Origin: Cladopsammia gracilis
Lineage: Eukaryota > Cnidaria > Anthozoa > Scleractinia > Dendrophylliidae
Length of the DNA stretch: 64,000 nucleotides
NCBI GenBank assembly: GCA_022457155.1
Contig: JAJGOT010000155.1
Coordinates: forward strand, 996,001 to 1,060,000
Direction of reading: 5' to 3'
A program made the translations under genes and the position numbers. Position 1 is the stretch's first letter. Every line of letters starts with the position of its first letter. The notes under the pieces are model-generated. The model saw only the letters and a list, made by a program, of their open reading frames with translations. It was not told where the DNA came from and ran no database searches. Below, piece by piece: positions 1 through 10,699 of the stretch.

Positions 1-673
1 TAAAGAATTTTCAAGGATTTCCAAGGTAAAAAAAAATACATTTTTCAATGGGAATTTATGTTAATATCAATCTCTGATTGACTTTTTCTTTGTGCTCTCG
101 TTAGTTTGGAGAATTGTTTATAAAACGTGCTTAAATTCAGTTGTATTGTTTTCTTGAATTTCATCGAAGACAGCGCCGGCTATAATTGGTACGCGTTTTG
201 CTGCTTTTAAACATAAACTTATTGAGATTTGAATAAAATTTTTCGAAAGAAGATTGTGTAGTGCAATTTTGTTTGTTCATTCATCACATAGGTTGAAAAG
301 CGATTTTATTTAAACAAAACAAGACTTGGATTTCATAGTAACTGTTCTAACTTCACTCGCGTCGCCTTATGCAAATTTGTTTGTGTATTTTTTGCAATTT
401 TGATTCCCAAATCAGTTTCTCGGCAATTTTTGGTATGTAATAGGTGTATTCTATTAAGGAATTAGTCGTACTAGTTATTCTAGACCCAGACCCTAAATGT
501 ACTGTGCAGACGGTCGCGTAATTCTGTTTTTGAGAATTGCTAAAATTGAAAAATAGCCCGGTCGTCAATCTTAATTCTTGTGCTTCCGACCTTTCACCTT
601 AGTTAAGCTTATCATCGGCTTTCTGTTCAAAGAGCGACGCTGTTAGGCTCAGGCTATCTATACATATTAGTAT
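1..673. repeat. dispersed repeat, copy 1 (cut by window edge)
   Basis: This stretch is repeated in the same orientation at 23945-24645 with only scattered substitutions and small indels, such as the different sequence around 481-495. The left end lies outside the window, so the full length is unknown. No protein family is recognisable in either copy. The open frames inside it appear in both copies and look like by-products of the repeat. Confidence 0.85.
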
Positions 674-793
674 TTAGGGTTAAGCACTGATTCCAGTATT
701 TTCAGTGTATCGGAAGGGTTAGTTCTTATATATGGTTTGGGCTAGCAGCATATTATCTTATATCCCTTAAAAATTACAGTTTCCGGCAGCTAG

Positions 794-865
794 TCCTCGG
801 TGGTGTAGTGGATCATGTGCATGGAGCAGATCATACGGCCCGGGTTCGAATCCCTATTCTACTGT
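794..865 (+). repeat. tRNA-like pol III promoter, SINE head
   Basis: A perfect A box (TGGTGTAGTGG, 801-811) and a perfect B box (GGTTCGAATCC, 843-853) are spaced as in a tRNA gene. The 5' and 3' acceptor strands do not pair and no convincing anticodon stem is visible. A tRNA-derived SINE head or tRNA pseudogene fits better than a working tRNA. Confidence 0.5.
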
Positions 866-984
866 TGTTTTATCTTTTGTTTCTACTGAAATAAAAACTA
901 AGTGTTTAAATACAAAATACATACCGGCGGCGGGCAGACAAAGCGCCCGCGAAACATTCCGCTAGCCATGACCATGAAAAATGG

Positions 985-1150
985 GGGCAGTACGCAGCTC
1001 TTACAAGGTCTTCTCTGATTTGCTGAGAAAACAATAGAACAAACAACACAACAATGGCTAACAATAGACCCTAGACCTAAAAACAATAGAGCTACATGAT
1101 ATACAGGTCCAATGAAATTAGAGGTTGTAAAGAGCTGCGTGGTATCTGGA
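985..1150. repeat. short terminal-inverted repeat, intact copy 1
   Basis: A repeat of about 165 bp begins GCAGTACGCAGCTCTTACAA and ends with the near-inverse (AAAGAGCTGCGTGGTATC). A second copy is at 1831-1985. Its halves also flank the element at 10124-13459 in the opposite orientation. The uninterrupted site is between 1119 and 1120. Confidence 0.75.
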
Positions 1151-1830
1151 AAAATGACGGGCATAGGTTCTATGAGTATGGTGCTCCACTGGGCCTTCGG
1201 CCCGCGGGCTCCGCTATTAGTTTGAGAAGTTTCCAATAAAATTCTTTACTTAAAAAATTGCGCTTTCTGAGCAATTTAAGGAGTTTTAAGCAATATCCTG
1301 GTTCATAAACGAACACTCCAGAAATCGGTAAACGTATTGACCCTGTCTCTCCTTGTTGAGAATAGCGTAATTTATCCGTTTCTTATATTCTTCTCTCTAG
1401 TTGCATTGCTTCTTTCCAGGTCTTAAGCACTCAACGGTAAATGTACCCGCGTGTATGAAATACAGATACGCTGGGGGCCGTTCAAGTTCTTTCTTCAGTT
1501 CACCTTTCTTTAAACTTTATTTTTTAAGTTTTAAACGCTTTACATGTTAGAGCTTATGGAATGTAAATGCCATTCCTCCATATTATAGTTGCTTGTGTTT
1601 CGTATCGACATAGACTTTTCTGTCGCCAGTTCTCACAGCAACGAACGGAAATTGTCTGGCAAGTATTGAACAATGTCTACCAAATACGAGGGTTATTTTT
1701 CCAAAAGTAACTACGCGTTTTAAAGACACGAAGAAACCATAGTCGAAAGTTTTCTTGATTGCAAGCGATGTTGACAGAGCGAAGTTTACTGAAAAAAGGA
1801 ACATTTGAGATTCCAAAATGGCGCGCAAAA

Positions 1831-1985
1831 GGCAGTACGCGGCTCTTACAAAGTCTTCTCTGATTTGCCGAGAAAACAATAGAACAAACAACACAACAAT
1901 GGAACCTAGCCCTGAAAACAATAGAGCTGCGTGATGCAGAGGTCCAATGAAATTAGACGTTGTCAAGAGCTGCGTGGTATCTGCG
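1831..1985. repeat. short terminal-inverted repeat, intact copy 2
   Basis: Second copy of the repeat at 985-1150, with the same imperfect inverted ends. It is slightly shorter in the middle, lacking one short segment around the CTAACAATAGACC stretch of copy 1. The position matching the 10-kb insertion is between 1954 and 1955 and is uninterrupted. Confidence 0.75.
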
Positions 1986-2570
1986 CGAAAGGAGCCAAAT
2001 AAGCATGCTTTCAAAATTAATATAGTTCTTTACAGTAAAACAATTTTAAATCTGTCAGATACAATTATACTGTAAAGTGTACAAACTTTTTAAGATTTGA
2101 AAGACTTGACTGAGATTTACCACTACAGAGTTCGATATTCAATACAGGTTAATTTCAATACGGTGTTCCATGTTAATTTTACGTATCGTCACGAACTTAA
2201 AATTTGGTATATATGTTTATTTTATGAGTCAATATAACAGTTGATTTGCTTTATATGAAATAATAAATGCTTTTAAATGGACAATGGGTAGTTACAGGGT
2301 TAGTTTTAATAGTTTAAAGTTACTTTTCGTTGGTAACAGTTCAGTTGAATTACAAATTGAAGTACAAGTGGGTCAATGTGTATTACCCCAGATTTTCACA
2401 AAGGTGAAACTTTGGATGATTATATGACGATAGTCATCTATCATCCAATATTCAATAAAAAATTTAAAAAATGAGACGATTATTTCAAAAACAATTATGC
2501 GCCCTATTGGAATGCTTCATGAACACATAGTGCCAATATTAAGATACGTGCTCCCATTCACAGAAAAATG

Positions 2571-2580
2571 ATATAAATTG
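2571..2580 (+). promoter_or_regulatory. TATA-like box upstream of the small peptide ORF
   Basis: ATATAAATTG lies 62-71 bases before the ATG at 2642. That leaves room for a short untranslated leader of about 30-40 bases. This is a position-and-sequence call only. Confidence 0.4.
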
Positions 2581-2641
2581 ATAAACTCACTTTAATTCAG
2601 CTCATAGGTCATCAACAGCTTAACTGAACTATACCAACAAC

Positions 2642-2800
2642 ATGAAGTCTGTCACTTTCTTGTTGCTTTGTGCTTTGACTACTCCGCTTGTACAAGGAGA
2701 GGTGGGTTTTGGCTCAGTTGAATTCATTTGCAAGTCACCAAAGACGTTTTGTTCTTGCTGTGTTGTCAAAAGTTGCAAATGTCCTAAACAATGCAACTAA
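2642..2800 (+). CDS. putative small secreted cysteine-rich peptide
   Basis: A 52-residue ORF in one uninterrupted frame. Residues 1-19 form a typical signal peptide: a Lys at position 2, a Leu-rich core, and small residues before a likely cleavage after Gly19. The predicted mature part of about 33 residues is basic and holds seven cysteines (residues 30, 37, 39, 40, 45, 47, 51), including a CxCC cluster. Size and layout resemble secreted antimicrobial, toxin-like or other small cysteine-rich peptides of cnidarians, but I do not recognise the family. The odd cysteine count suggests a dimer, a free thiol or a missing exon. A TATA-like box upstream supports a real gene. Alternatively the first 19 codons are a signal-peptide exon of a longer gene and the rest is intron read-through. 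Confidence 0.45.
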   Translation: MKSVTFLLLCALTTPLVQGEVGFGSVEFICKSPKTFCSCCVVKSCKCPKQCN

Positions 2801-4100
2801 AGTCAAAACATGTTTTAGCTCTTATTTTTTTTTTACATTCCCACGTTTTCCAAGGACCTCTTTTTGAAATAAGTATTGCAAGGCCGCTTCGTTTACTCTC
2901 TGAAACAAAATCGTTCTTACATTTTGACCACGTGAGTTGTTTAATTTATATACTTTTTCTTCTTAGTTTTACGCCACAATTGCTTATCTTTGTCTTCCTT
3001 TATAAACTTTAGTTCTAAATCTTGTTGGTTTTTATAAGTTAATTATATGTATAGTTAGTTTTCCCTTAGTTTTTACATGATCGACATAACCTTTCTGTTG
3101 CCGATTTGTTATATAACACTTTAAAGTTTGTTTCTTAATATCTGAAGGACTGCTTGAAAACAACATACACAGAGCACAGCGGCCTTAAAATCCTTTCTAA
3201 CGTTTGTTGATGGAATCAAACCGTTAACCATTTAAATGAAACCTATCCAGCAGTACTGTTTCTTTCTTTTTATTTCAAAAAATAAAATAAAATTTAGTTA
3301 TTTTTCGTGTATTCTGATATCAGATGTTCTTGGCAATTATAGGTTTAAAAATATGGGACATGTCATATTTTAGAAAAACACTTGACACAAGGATTCCTGA
3401 GATAGACAACAAGCAGAAAATATTCTTCTCAGTCTTAAAAAGTGCCAAAGAGCAACGAGGAATCACACTATTAACTAAAATTTTGATTTTTTTATGACAC
3501 GTTTTCACCATTACGACTAAAGAAAACGGAGATCCTTTGCACAACCACATGACTTTTCACAAAGATTTTACTAGGCTGAGTCGAGATAAGAACTGATATT
3601 GTTTACTTGATAACGGTAAGCTGCAAAATGCATTTCATTGAGATATGGACGTTATTATTATTTGGCTACGGTTCGATATTATGGTTAGCAGTTAGAATTT
3701 TACAACAGAAGATCGTTATTAAAAATCAATCTCAGTTTAAGTTTTTTGATTATCTGAAATTGATGCCGCGACGTGTCGAATAATCGGATACTTCTTTCCT
3801 TGCATGAACGTTTTGGAACTATTTTGGAGTTGATACTGCCAATCCAGTATGATTACCTATGACCGACTTTATTATTAACGCACCATATCGTCACGATATC
3901 GATATTGCTAGTTGTGTTTCACATCTAATCCTATCCTTAAAATATATATAGAATGAGCAACTTCTAGTTTATATATAATAATTAATGTCACCTTTTTTAG
4001 TATAACATTAAGCCTAAGCGGTTGTATTGATGGAAACCCAGAATTGTCCAGTTTTGTTTAAAATAACAACTCTACTAGTACACTAAAACTGTAAATAAAC
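2801..4100. other. non-coding stretch, no gene seen
   Basis: AT-rich sequence follows the peptide ORF, with an AATAAAATAAAA run near 3282-3293 that could serve as a polyadenylation signal. I see no coding signal or structured repeat. Confidence 0.5.
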
Positions 4101-4440
4101 CCTGGTTTCCATATAATCGCAAGGATCGCAGCGATCGCAGAAAAAGGTGTTGTGCGACCCCTGCGATCATATGGAAACCAAAAAGTTTGCGATCCTTGCA
4201 ATCGTTACGATCCTTGTGATTGCAATCCCAGCACTCCTTGCGATTGAGAGGTTTTTATATGGAAACCACTCTTGCGATCCAAAATGTCCCAGAAAGCATT
4301 GCACCCCAAAACCTTGTCTTAAAGTTGATCGGATCCAGGCCTACTCGACGTTTCCTTGCGATCGCTGCGATCACATGGAAACCTGAGGTCTCAGCGATCG
4401 CAAGGATCGCAAGAATCGTTGCGATGATATGGAAACCAGG
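4101..4440. mobile_element. MITE with TGGTTTCCATAT inverted ends and nested copies
   Basis: The ends are inverted: CCTGGTTTCCATAT at the left and ATATGGAAACCAGG at the right. The interior is built from variants of GCGATCGCAAGGATCGC, and further internal TATGGAAACC boundaries occur near 4170, 4258 and 4372. This suggests two or three copies inserted end to end or nested. No coding capacity is credible, and no target-site duplication is clear. Confidence 0.7.
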
Positions 4441-4597
4441 CTTAAGTGTCTTTGGCCACGGATGGTCAGGATGCAAATGAATTGCAAATTTAACAAAAAT
4501 CGCCGTTTTTAAAAAATTCTTATGTCTAGCAAAGACCATATAAAATGATTATCTTTTGTTCTCCTTTCAAGAATTATTAAGAATAAAAATTAGCGAT

Positions 4598-5045
4598 ACA
4601 GTGGAACCTCGATTTAACGAACCTCTACATAACGAAGTCCTCGGTATAACGAACGATATTCTTCAGCCCGGCAAAATTATAAGTAAAATGTATAGAACAC
4701 AACCTCGTTATAACGAACACAATCCGGGAGCCCAAAAGTAAAACAGCAACACCAGTAGTGAGTGCTATAGGGCAAAGGTATAACCTGTACAGTTTTCCAG
4801 TGCCGTAGTTATGTTAACAGTGTACTGTAGCTTCATACAAGCATTAAAGTGAAACGGTTATTTGTTAAGATCCGAAAATACGTAACACCGTTAAAAAACA
4901 ATTATTAACTATACCTCGATATAACGAACATTTTGGTTGTTTTTCCGCAAATTCGTTATAACGAGGTTTTCGATATAACGAACTCCTGATATAACGAACC
5001 AATTTCCCCAGTCCCTTAGCACTTCGTTAATTCGAGGTTCCACTG
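4598..5045. mobile_element. Tc1/mariner (pogo/Tigger-type) MITE inside the fold-back arm
   Basis: The ends are CAGTGGAACCTCGATTTAACG and the inverse ending GAGGTTCCACTG. This is the classic terminal sequence of pogo/Tigger-related non-autonomous elements. It is preceded by TA and followed by AA; the uninterrupted opposite arm reads GCGATAGTAG at this point, so the target was TA and one copy has probably mutated. There is no transposase inside. Confidence 0.8.
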
Positions 5046-5177
5046 AAGTAATTTTGAATGACGTTCTCACTTATCATTTTCAAATTCGTGTAACTAAAGT
5101 CGGGTTCTTTTGAGTTCATTATATAATAAATTGCGTGTTACAAATTCAATATTTTTGTTAAAAAATTGCGTGTTATA

Positions 5178-5345
5178 AATTCGTTATAACGAGGTTTCGA
5201 TATAATGAGCCCCTGATATAACGAACCAATTTCCCCAGTCCCTTGGCACTTCGTTAAGTTCCACTGTGGTAGTTTCGAATGACGTTTCGAGGACTCACTC
5301 ATCATTTTCAAATTCGTGTAACTAAAGTCAGGTTCTTGTGAGTTC
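5178..5345. repeat. local duplication of the MITE 3' end plus arm
   Basis: This segment repeats about 4948-5105: the ATAACGAGG...TTCCACTG end of the MITE followed by the adjoining fold-back arm sequence. It is a direct duplication confined to the left arm. Confidence 0.65.
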
Positions 5346-6464
5346 ATATATAAATTGCGTGTTGCATGTGATTAAAATTAAATACAATGTGGAATGTACA
5401 GGGTGTTTATTAGGTAAATAGTTTTGCTTTGATTGAGTCAGATTGAGTGTTCAGTTTAGGTTTCTTTTCTTCGATAAAGAGCATTTCGTAAATTAAGCAT
5501 TCCAGCTTTCCACGGCATTTCGTATGAATTTTGAATTGTTCCTTAAGATCTTTATTCCTCTGATTCTGAGCGTCGCGCGAGTGTTTTCCATTAGCAGAGT
5601 GCTTGTGTTCCTCAATGCGCTGAAAAGGTGTCGGCGTCTATAACCCACTTAATCGCACAGATCACATCTGAATTGGTAAACAACGCATTGTTGATTTATT
5701 AACGGTGGTTTGGCTTTTGCTACTTTGCTCTCATCGGCAACTTTCTTGCTCGTAAACATTGGGCGTAGATCGCTGTTTATTTTCTTTCCAGGATCGGAAA
5801 GCTGTCTTCGCACAACGTCAGCTGAGATCTGAAGAAGAAGAAAAGAAACCTAAGCTGAATACTCAATCTGACTCAATCAAAGCAAAACTATTTACCTAAT
5901 AACACCCTCTACATTCCGCATTGTATTTATTTTTAATTTAATTTTAAGACTTTCACACGTAATTTATTATATAATGAACTCACAAAAACCTGACTTTAGT
6001 TACACGAATTTGAAAATGATGAGTGAGTCATCGAAACGTCATACGAAACTACTATCGCTAATTTTTATTCTTAATTGTTTATCCAAAACCTCCGTTATTA
6101 AAACTTTTAAGAATTTCTTGATATATTCCGCTTGTGTATTAGAGTATGTTCTCAGGGATGAGTTGACCAGAATTTTGAGCCAAAACATAACAACACCCAT
6201 GACATAGCCCTTTTAACTTTTCTCGACCTTGTTTCTATAACTAACAACCGATATACTTAATACTAAATAATATATAAGCCTTAACAAAATACCTCCTCAT
6301 GTTCTACGAGATCGATGTTTGTGTGGGTTGTATAATCTGTGTTGTAGAATGTTTTTGACAGAAAGCAAGAAACCATTGATTTAGTGTGAAAGTATATGAA
6401 ACAGATTATTCTTTCACAACAATCAGCCTGAAGAAACCTGTCTTGGATTTTGTTTTTGCTGCAG

Positions 6465-7172
6465 TCGTCCAATGAGATCCATCTGGGAAAGAACGGCTTC
6501 ATCGCTCGATCCTGTTTGGACTATCTCCAACGTGGCATGTCCGAAAATGGCTTCTATTGGCTTTTTGACGATCACGAAAAGCGATATGTGGCCTACTGCG
6601 ACCTCTCGTCTGAGCCGGGTGCAGCTTGGACCCTAGTCGTGTCCTGGAACCGAGCATCAAAGGACTTGCCTCATTTTAGAAGCAAGACATTTCTGCAAGA
6701 CGCCCCCATCAACCACAAAACCCCAAACTGGCACGCGTACCGCCAGACTCTAGCTCGAATGAAAAACGTCCGCAGCCACTCCACACACTGGCGAGCAACC
6801 TGCAGCTTTAACCTACCCCGCTTTCAAAACCTTGAGAAATCAGTTGATTACAGAGATTACATCAGAGGCAAGTTCAGTGAATTTGATATTATGACCTTTC
6901 TTGGTTACGGCAAGTGTCATCCAGTGGAGTACGTGAACATTCGTGGACATGCAGCTGGAAGTGGCACCACAACACAGTTTTGGCAGCTTCAGAGCACTTA
7001 CTTTCTTCACATTGACAGCACATTTTCTGGATGTGCCTTCAAGCCTAACGCTGGAGCTGTTCCAAGTGAAGACAACTTTGGATTCTATAATTCGGTCAAC
7101 AACCTCTTCCGGTGCACTGCAGGAAATGAAGCGACTACCCAGTGGTGGTTCGGTGGATACCTGCCCGAGTAG
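6465..7172 (+). CDS. fibrinogen-related protein, last exon (partial gene)
   Basis: A long open exon starts at a good splice acceptor (TTTTTGCTGCAG, ending 6464) and stops at TAG 7170-7172, giving about 235 codons. The first part reads SCLDYLQRG..ENGFYWL......YVAYCDL......WTLV, the pattern of the first subdomain of fibrinogen C-terminal-like domains (Cys, aromatic GxYW-like step, YCDM-like step, WTLV). The rest keeps several cysteines and ends WWFGGYL but lacks a clear calcium-binding loop, so it is a divergent relative, perhaps a secreted adhesion or recognition protein. Upstream exons with a signal peptide are not identified. The fold-back element at 4.6-6.1 kb would lie in an intron or the promoter. 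The exon itself is intact. Confidence 0.55.
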   Translation, partial: SSNEIHLGKNGFIARSCLDYLQRGMSENGFYWLFDDHEKRYVAYCDLSSEPGAAWTLVVSWNRASKDLPHFRSKTFLQDAPINHKTPNWHAYRQTLARMKNVRSHSTHWRATCSFNLPRFQNLEKSVDYRDYIRGKFSEFDIMTFLGYGKCHPVEYVNIRGHAAGSGTTTQFWQLQSTYFLHIDSTFSGCAFKPNAGAVPSEDNFGFYNSVNNLFRCTAGNEATTQWWFGGYLPE

Positions 7173-7462
7173 CGAATTGATCGTGAAGTGTAACCCTTAT
7201 CATTACCAACATGGGCTTTTAAACTTCCCATAAAATACATTTACCGCTTGCATACAGTAGTTGTAAGTAGTGCAACAGTTTAATGAGTGTTTGGAAATCA
7301 GATGAAAAAAACTCCTCATTTTTGCATCCTTAATTTCTCCTTCTAAACTTATTCATTTCAACCCACTTTGCGGTGTTTGCAAATCTGATGAATCACTGTG
7401 TCTCATGTTTGATATATTATTTCACGCTATATAGCGTCACTATTATTAATAATTAACAAAAC

Positions 7463-7535
7463 TAACTCGAATCCTCGCTAACTGGAACTGATTTTCGCTT
7501 CCCTTTAGAGTTCGAGTTAGCGAGGTTCTACTGTA
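7463..7535. mobile_element. fragment of a pogo/Tigger-type MITE
   Basis: CGAATCCTCGCTAACT near 7468 faces GAGTTAGCGAGGTTCTACTG at the right end. Together they form a short palindromic remnant with the ACCTCGCTAACTCGAA-type ends seen in the larger MITEs of this window. Confidence 0.5.
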
Positions 7536-9350
7536 CTCAAAGGTAAATTGTTCAATTTTGGCCAAATTAATTTCAGAAAGCCAGTGATCTTTCCATATTT
7601 TTTTGGGAAGGTATTGTTTTTTGTTTGTTTCAGTAAAAATAAATCGGAAATCCGTTAACCCATATTAAAGCTGCGTCTTTGCTGACTGCTGTAAAGAACC
7701 AGGGGAGCATGCATAGAAGAATACTAGAAATACGTGTCTCGCAGAACCTCGTGAAGCTCGGGGGAGGATGCACTGCAAAATTTTAGCGACGTGGGAGGGA
7801 GAGATGGAATTTCTGGTTTGACTGGAAAGGTTGGGTTGCTTGCTGGCAATAGCCCCAAAATTTAAAGTTGAGACATTTTCCTTCCCAGTTTCTTCTATTT
7901 AAATTGTTCTTTGTGCCCTGTCTTTCTAAAATAAATGGGAGCTGGTGTTGGTCAGTTTTGGATTTTGAGCTGTGGGTCGCTGTAACTGCTATGGGACTGG
8001 GTACCAAACGATCCTCAGGCCCTTCCTCCTCCTCCCCCCCCCCCCCCCACCTATCTTCTTTTTTGAAACTTGTGAGTGCTATCCCCCAAATTAACCTGTT
8101 CCCTTTAGATACTGCTATAGTTTTTGTTCTATATACCGGATATCAAATAATTGGTAACCCAATTCTCTATTCGCTTGAATGGTTGAGATCACAGGAGTTT
8201 AATGCTGCTGAAGAGTGATGTTGCCCAAAAAATAACAACTCAATGGTGAAAGTGGCATGAGATTCTCCCAGCAGTAACAATACTATATTTTGGAGGCAGG
8301 TCATGAGAATTACAAAATTGATTACAAAACATGAATATTCCAGATGAAGCAACAGATTCTCTGCAAATACCATAAGCAATGTGTAGAGACCAGCATGGAG
8401 AATTCGTAGGTTAAGACTAGGACTTAGGCCTTCATGACCAGTTAGCCCCTTTAAAAATCTCGAAATCAAAATTAATTCGTTGATGTACATTATCCTTACT
8501 GGTGTCAATACATTTCACATAGCCATATAACTACAGTGAATCTGTATTCAGTTTCCACAGACAACTCATGTTGAAGGTGATCAGGTTCTCAATTTGCATA
8601 ATCTATGTACTTGCACGTACACTGTTATTGTGAGGAGATTTAAGATATTGATCACCGTTCCAATAATAAATGTGAAGCAGTAATGTTGATGTGTCATGTG
8701 TTTACCTACATGTATACAGTTGCTTCACGTTAGCTGGTCATGATTAATAACAAAAAATGTTTTTATCCAAATTGTAAACAGAAATTCTCCTTACTAAACC
8801 ATTCGAATGTTATTTCTTATTGAACTATTTTATGAAGAATGCTGTAAACTCAAGATACCGTATACGTATACAAAGCACATTTCACTCACTGTTATTTCAC
8901 AAACAATGCTACATCATGTAAATGTTGTATATTTGGGAAATAATTTTCACCTGTGTGATCTGTAGTTTTGATCATTTATCTGTATAGTTTTGATCATTTA
9001 AAAAGTTCCGTAGTGACTTTAGTGAGAATATCAATAAACATTAATTTACAGTGTGTACTAAGAGAATTATTTTTCAGTGTTTGAGTATCCTCTCAGTAGT
9101 TTAGCTACTTAAATTTTTTTTTTTTGCAAAAGCCTTTGTGATTTGAGCTACGTTTCTTAATCGCTCTTCTTCTCTGAGCCTTTCCTGTAATGAGTGTTTG
9201 CTTTTCCCTACCGTATGAAAGATATTCGTCCAAGTATTTAGCTGATCTTGTAATTCTTGCCGCCTCTGGTTGCGTCTATAAACAGAATCATTTTGTCCAA
9301 CACTTTCAGTCGGTGCCGTTGCCTCTCCTGATCGCTTTCGTTCAGAATTC
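7536..9350. other. non-coding stretch with a poly-C run
   Basis: No gene is seen. It contains a C-rich run at about 8033-8049 and AT-rich sequence. ORFs here lack recognisable domains and splice context. Confidence 0.5.
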
Positions 9351-9357
9351 TAAAAGC

Positions 9358-9474
9358 GTTTTATCGACTGAGTCGATAAGGTAAATTAGCCACCGTTAAA
9401 AGATTCGAGAAAGCTGACGTTTCGAGCGCTAGCCCTTTGTTTCGAGCGCTAGCCCCGACTCAGTCGATAAAACC
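9358..9474. repeat. hairpin repeat with TTATCGACTGAGTCGATAA arms
   Basis: GTTTTATCGACTGAGTCG at the left is inverted as CGACTCAGTCGATAAAAC at the right. Between them TTTCGAGCGCTAGCCC occurs twice in direct orientation. It looks like a small palindromic element. Confidence 0.55.
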
Positions 9475-9878
9475 AAATTCTTGTGCTTCACTCCCCACCG
9501 ACGCAGCACCACAGTTTCTCTAGAAACTAACCCCATTCATTTTGCAAAGGCGTTTGAACCTACTCAAACGGTGTGCCTTGGCTGTTCGAAGTCTGTAATT
9601 TATGCTCTGGTTGTCTCTTCGTTGCTCGATCGCGCTGAATTTCAAGGCACCGTTCAGCGGAGTTTCGGTGGTTAATTTTCTCGGACAAGGATTTGCAACC
9701 ACTTGTTTGAATCCAGCATTGTGTTTGCTGTTCTTTCTCATTTGCATCAGAAATTGGTTGCGTTTCACCGAGAGTAAACATTTTTTCACAGAATAAACAG
9801 CCGCCATGAATAAACATGAGAGTGCGCTAATGTCAGCGGTCGCGATTTTTGTTGCCAGGCAACTGCAGGACACCATCG

Positions 9879-9880
<2 letters not shown>

Positions 9881-9911
<31 letters not shown>
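9881..9911. repeat. (AT)n microsatellite
   Basis: About 15 uninterrupted AT units. Tyr-Ile repeats in overlapping ORFs are translations of this run. Confidence 0.95.
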
Positions 9912-9916
<5 letters not shown>

Positions 9917-10123
9917 AACCCGAGATTCTATCGCCCTACAGCGATCCACGCGCGATCCCCGACAAATTTATAAACCTCGCTTCGCGAGGAATTATTTCAG
10001 TTTCATTAAGAGGCGAATTCAACTTAGATTCATTCAATCCACAAACGTGCTGCAGTTTTTAAACCGAAGACAGCCCTGAACTAGCAATTTAATCCAGATA
10101 CCACGCAGCTCCTTACAACCTCT

Positions 10124-10196
10124 ATTTGTCAGCGGTCGCCCTCAGAGCGTATATAAGGATTGAGATTACTTCACTCGCCCTCTTTTCGCGCCAGTC
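10124..10196 (+). repeat. A1 terminal repeat with TATA box
   Basis: Left-terminal 73-bp repeat, identical to A2. It contains GCGTATATAAGGATTGAG (TATA box near 10149-10156) followed by a pyrimidine-rich stretch, so each copy probably carries the element's promoter. Confidence 0.8.
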
Positions 10197-10232
10197 AGCT
10201 TCGCATTCTCCACTCCCTGTCGTCAGTTTAAT

Positions 10233-10397
10233 ATGACCGAAAAAGCCGCTCAAGTTCCTTCTGCAAATGTAGCGGCGGCGTAAGCCGCGTTGGCCGCCCT
10301 GCTGTTCCCTGTTGCCGCTCAGTCTACTCATCAGAACGCCGTTCCTGGTTCTTCTTCGGAACAAGAAAATTTGGAGGCAAATATCTCTTCTCACTGA
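10233..10397 (+). pseudogene. decayed gag-like leader ORF of the split-repeat element
   Basis: The first ATG after the A1 promoter opens a frame of 16 codons (MTEKAAQVPSANVAAA), then TAA at 10281. The same frame then continues for another 37 codons to TGA at 10395. Composition (Ala, Ser, Gln, Glu) resembles the N-termini of DIRS-type gag proteins, but there is no zinc knuckle and no similarity strong enough to name it. Beyond it the interior is satellite. Confidence 0.35.
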
Positions 10398-10699
10398 CTG
10401 TCACGGTAGAATTATATATTTTGTTTTATTTTTCGTTTCCTTCATTCCTTGCCCCCATGCTTTTCGGTTTTCATGCTCGCCATTTGCCTCTGGTAGTTTT
10501 GCTTTATTTGTCATTTTCAGCGTAATTATTTTTCATTTCGTCAAGTCGGCTTTCGTTCTTTGTTCTCGTTGCACGTGGCGGCTCCTTTGCATGCTTCTTC
10601 GTTCCCTTCGGGTTTTCAAGAGTTTGTTTTTAGCATTGCTTTATTTTCCCTGGCTTACTGCGCCTTGCCCTCAGGGCTTTGCTTGTGCTCGTTTGGCGC

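Larger units (their letters stand above)
4565..6090. mobile_element. long fold-back (inverted-repeat) element
   Basis: Sequence at about 4565-5465 returns in reverse complement at about 5835-6090. Matching blocks include TAAGAATAAAAATTAGCGAT against its inverse near 6050-6080, and the TCAGATTGAGTGTTCAGTTTAGG block near 5440 against its inverse near 5850. The central 370 bp or so is unpaired. The left arm is longer because it carries a MITE insertion and a local duplication that the right arm lacks. The short ORFs in the arms mirror each other and are not genes. Confidence 0.75.

Noticed and set aside
794..865. Functional tRNA gene
   Set aside because: A and B boxes are good, but the acceptor stem does not pair and no anticodon arm can be drawn with confidence.
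8167..8508. Minus-strand ORF of 113 residues
   Set aside because: No domain, no splice context, and composition typical of AT-rich non-coding sequence.
9520..9918. Minus-strand protein of 132 residues starting in Tyr-Ile repeats
   Set aside because: The start lies in the AT microsatellite, and three frames are open over the same stretch with no domain in any.
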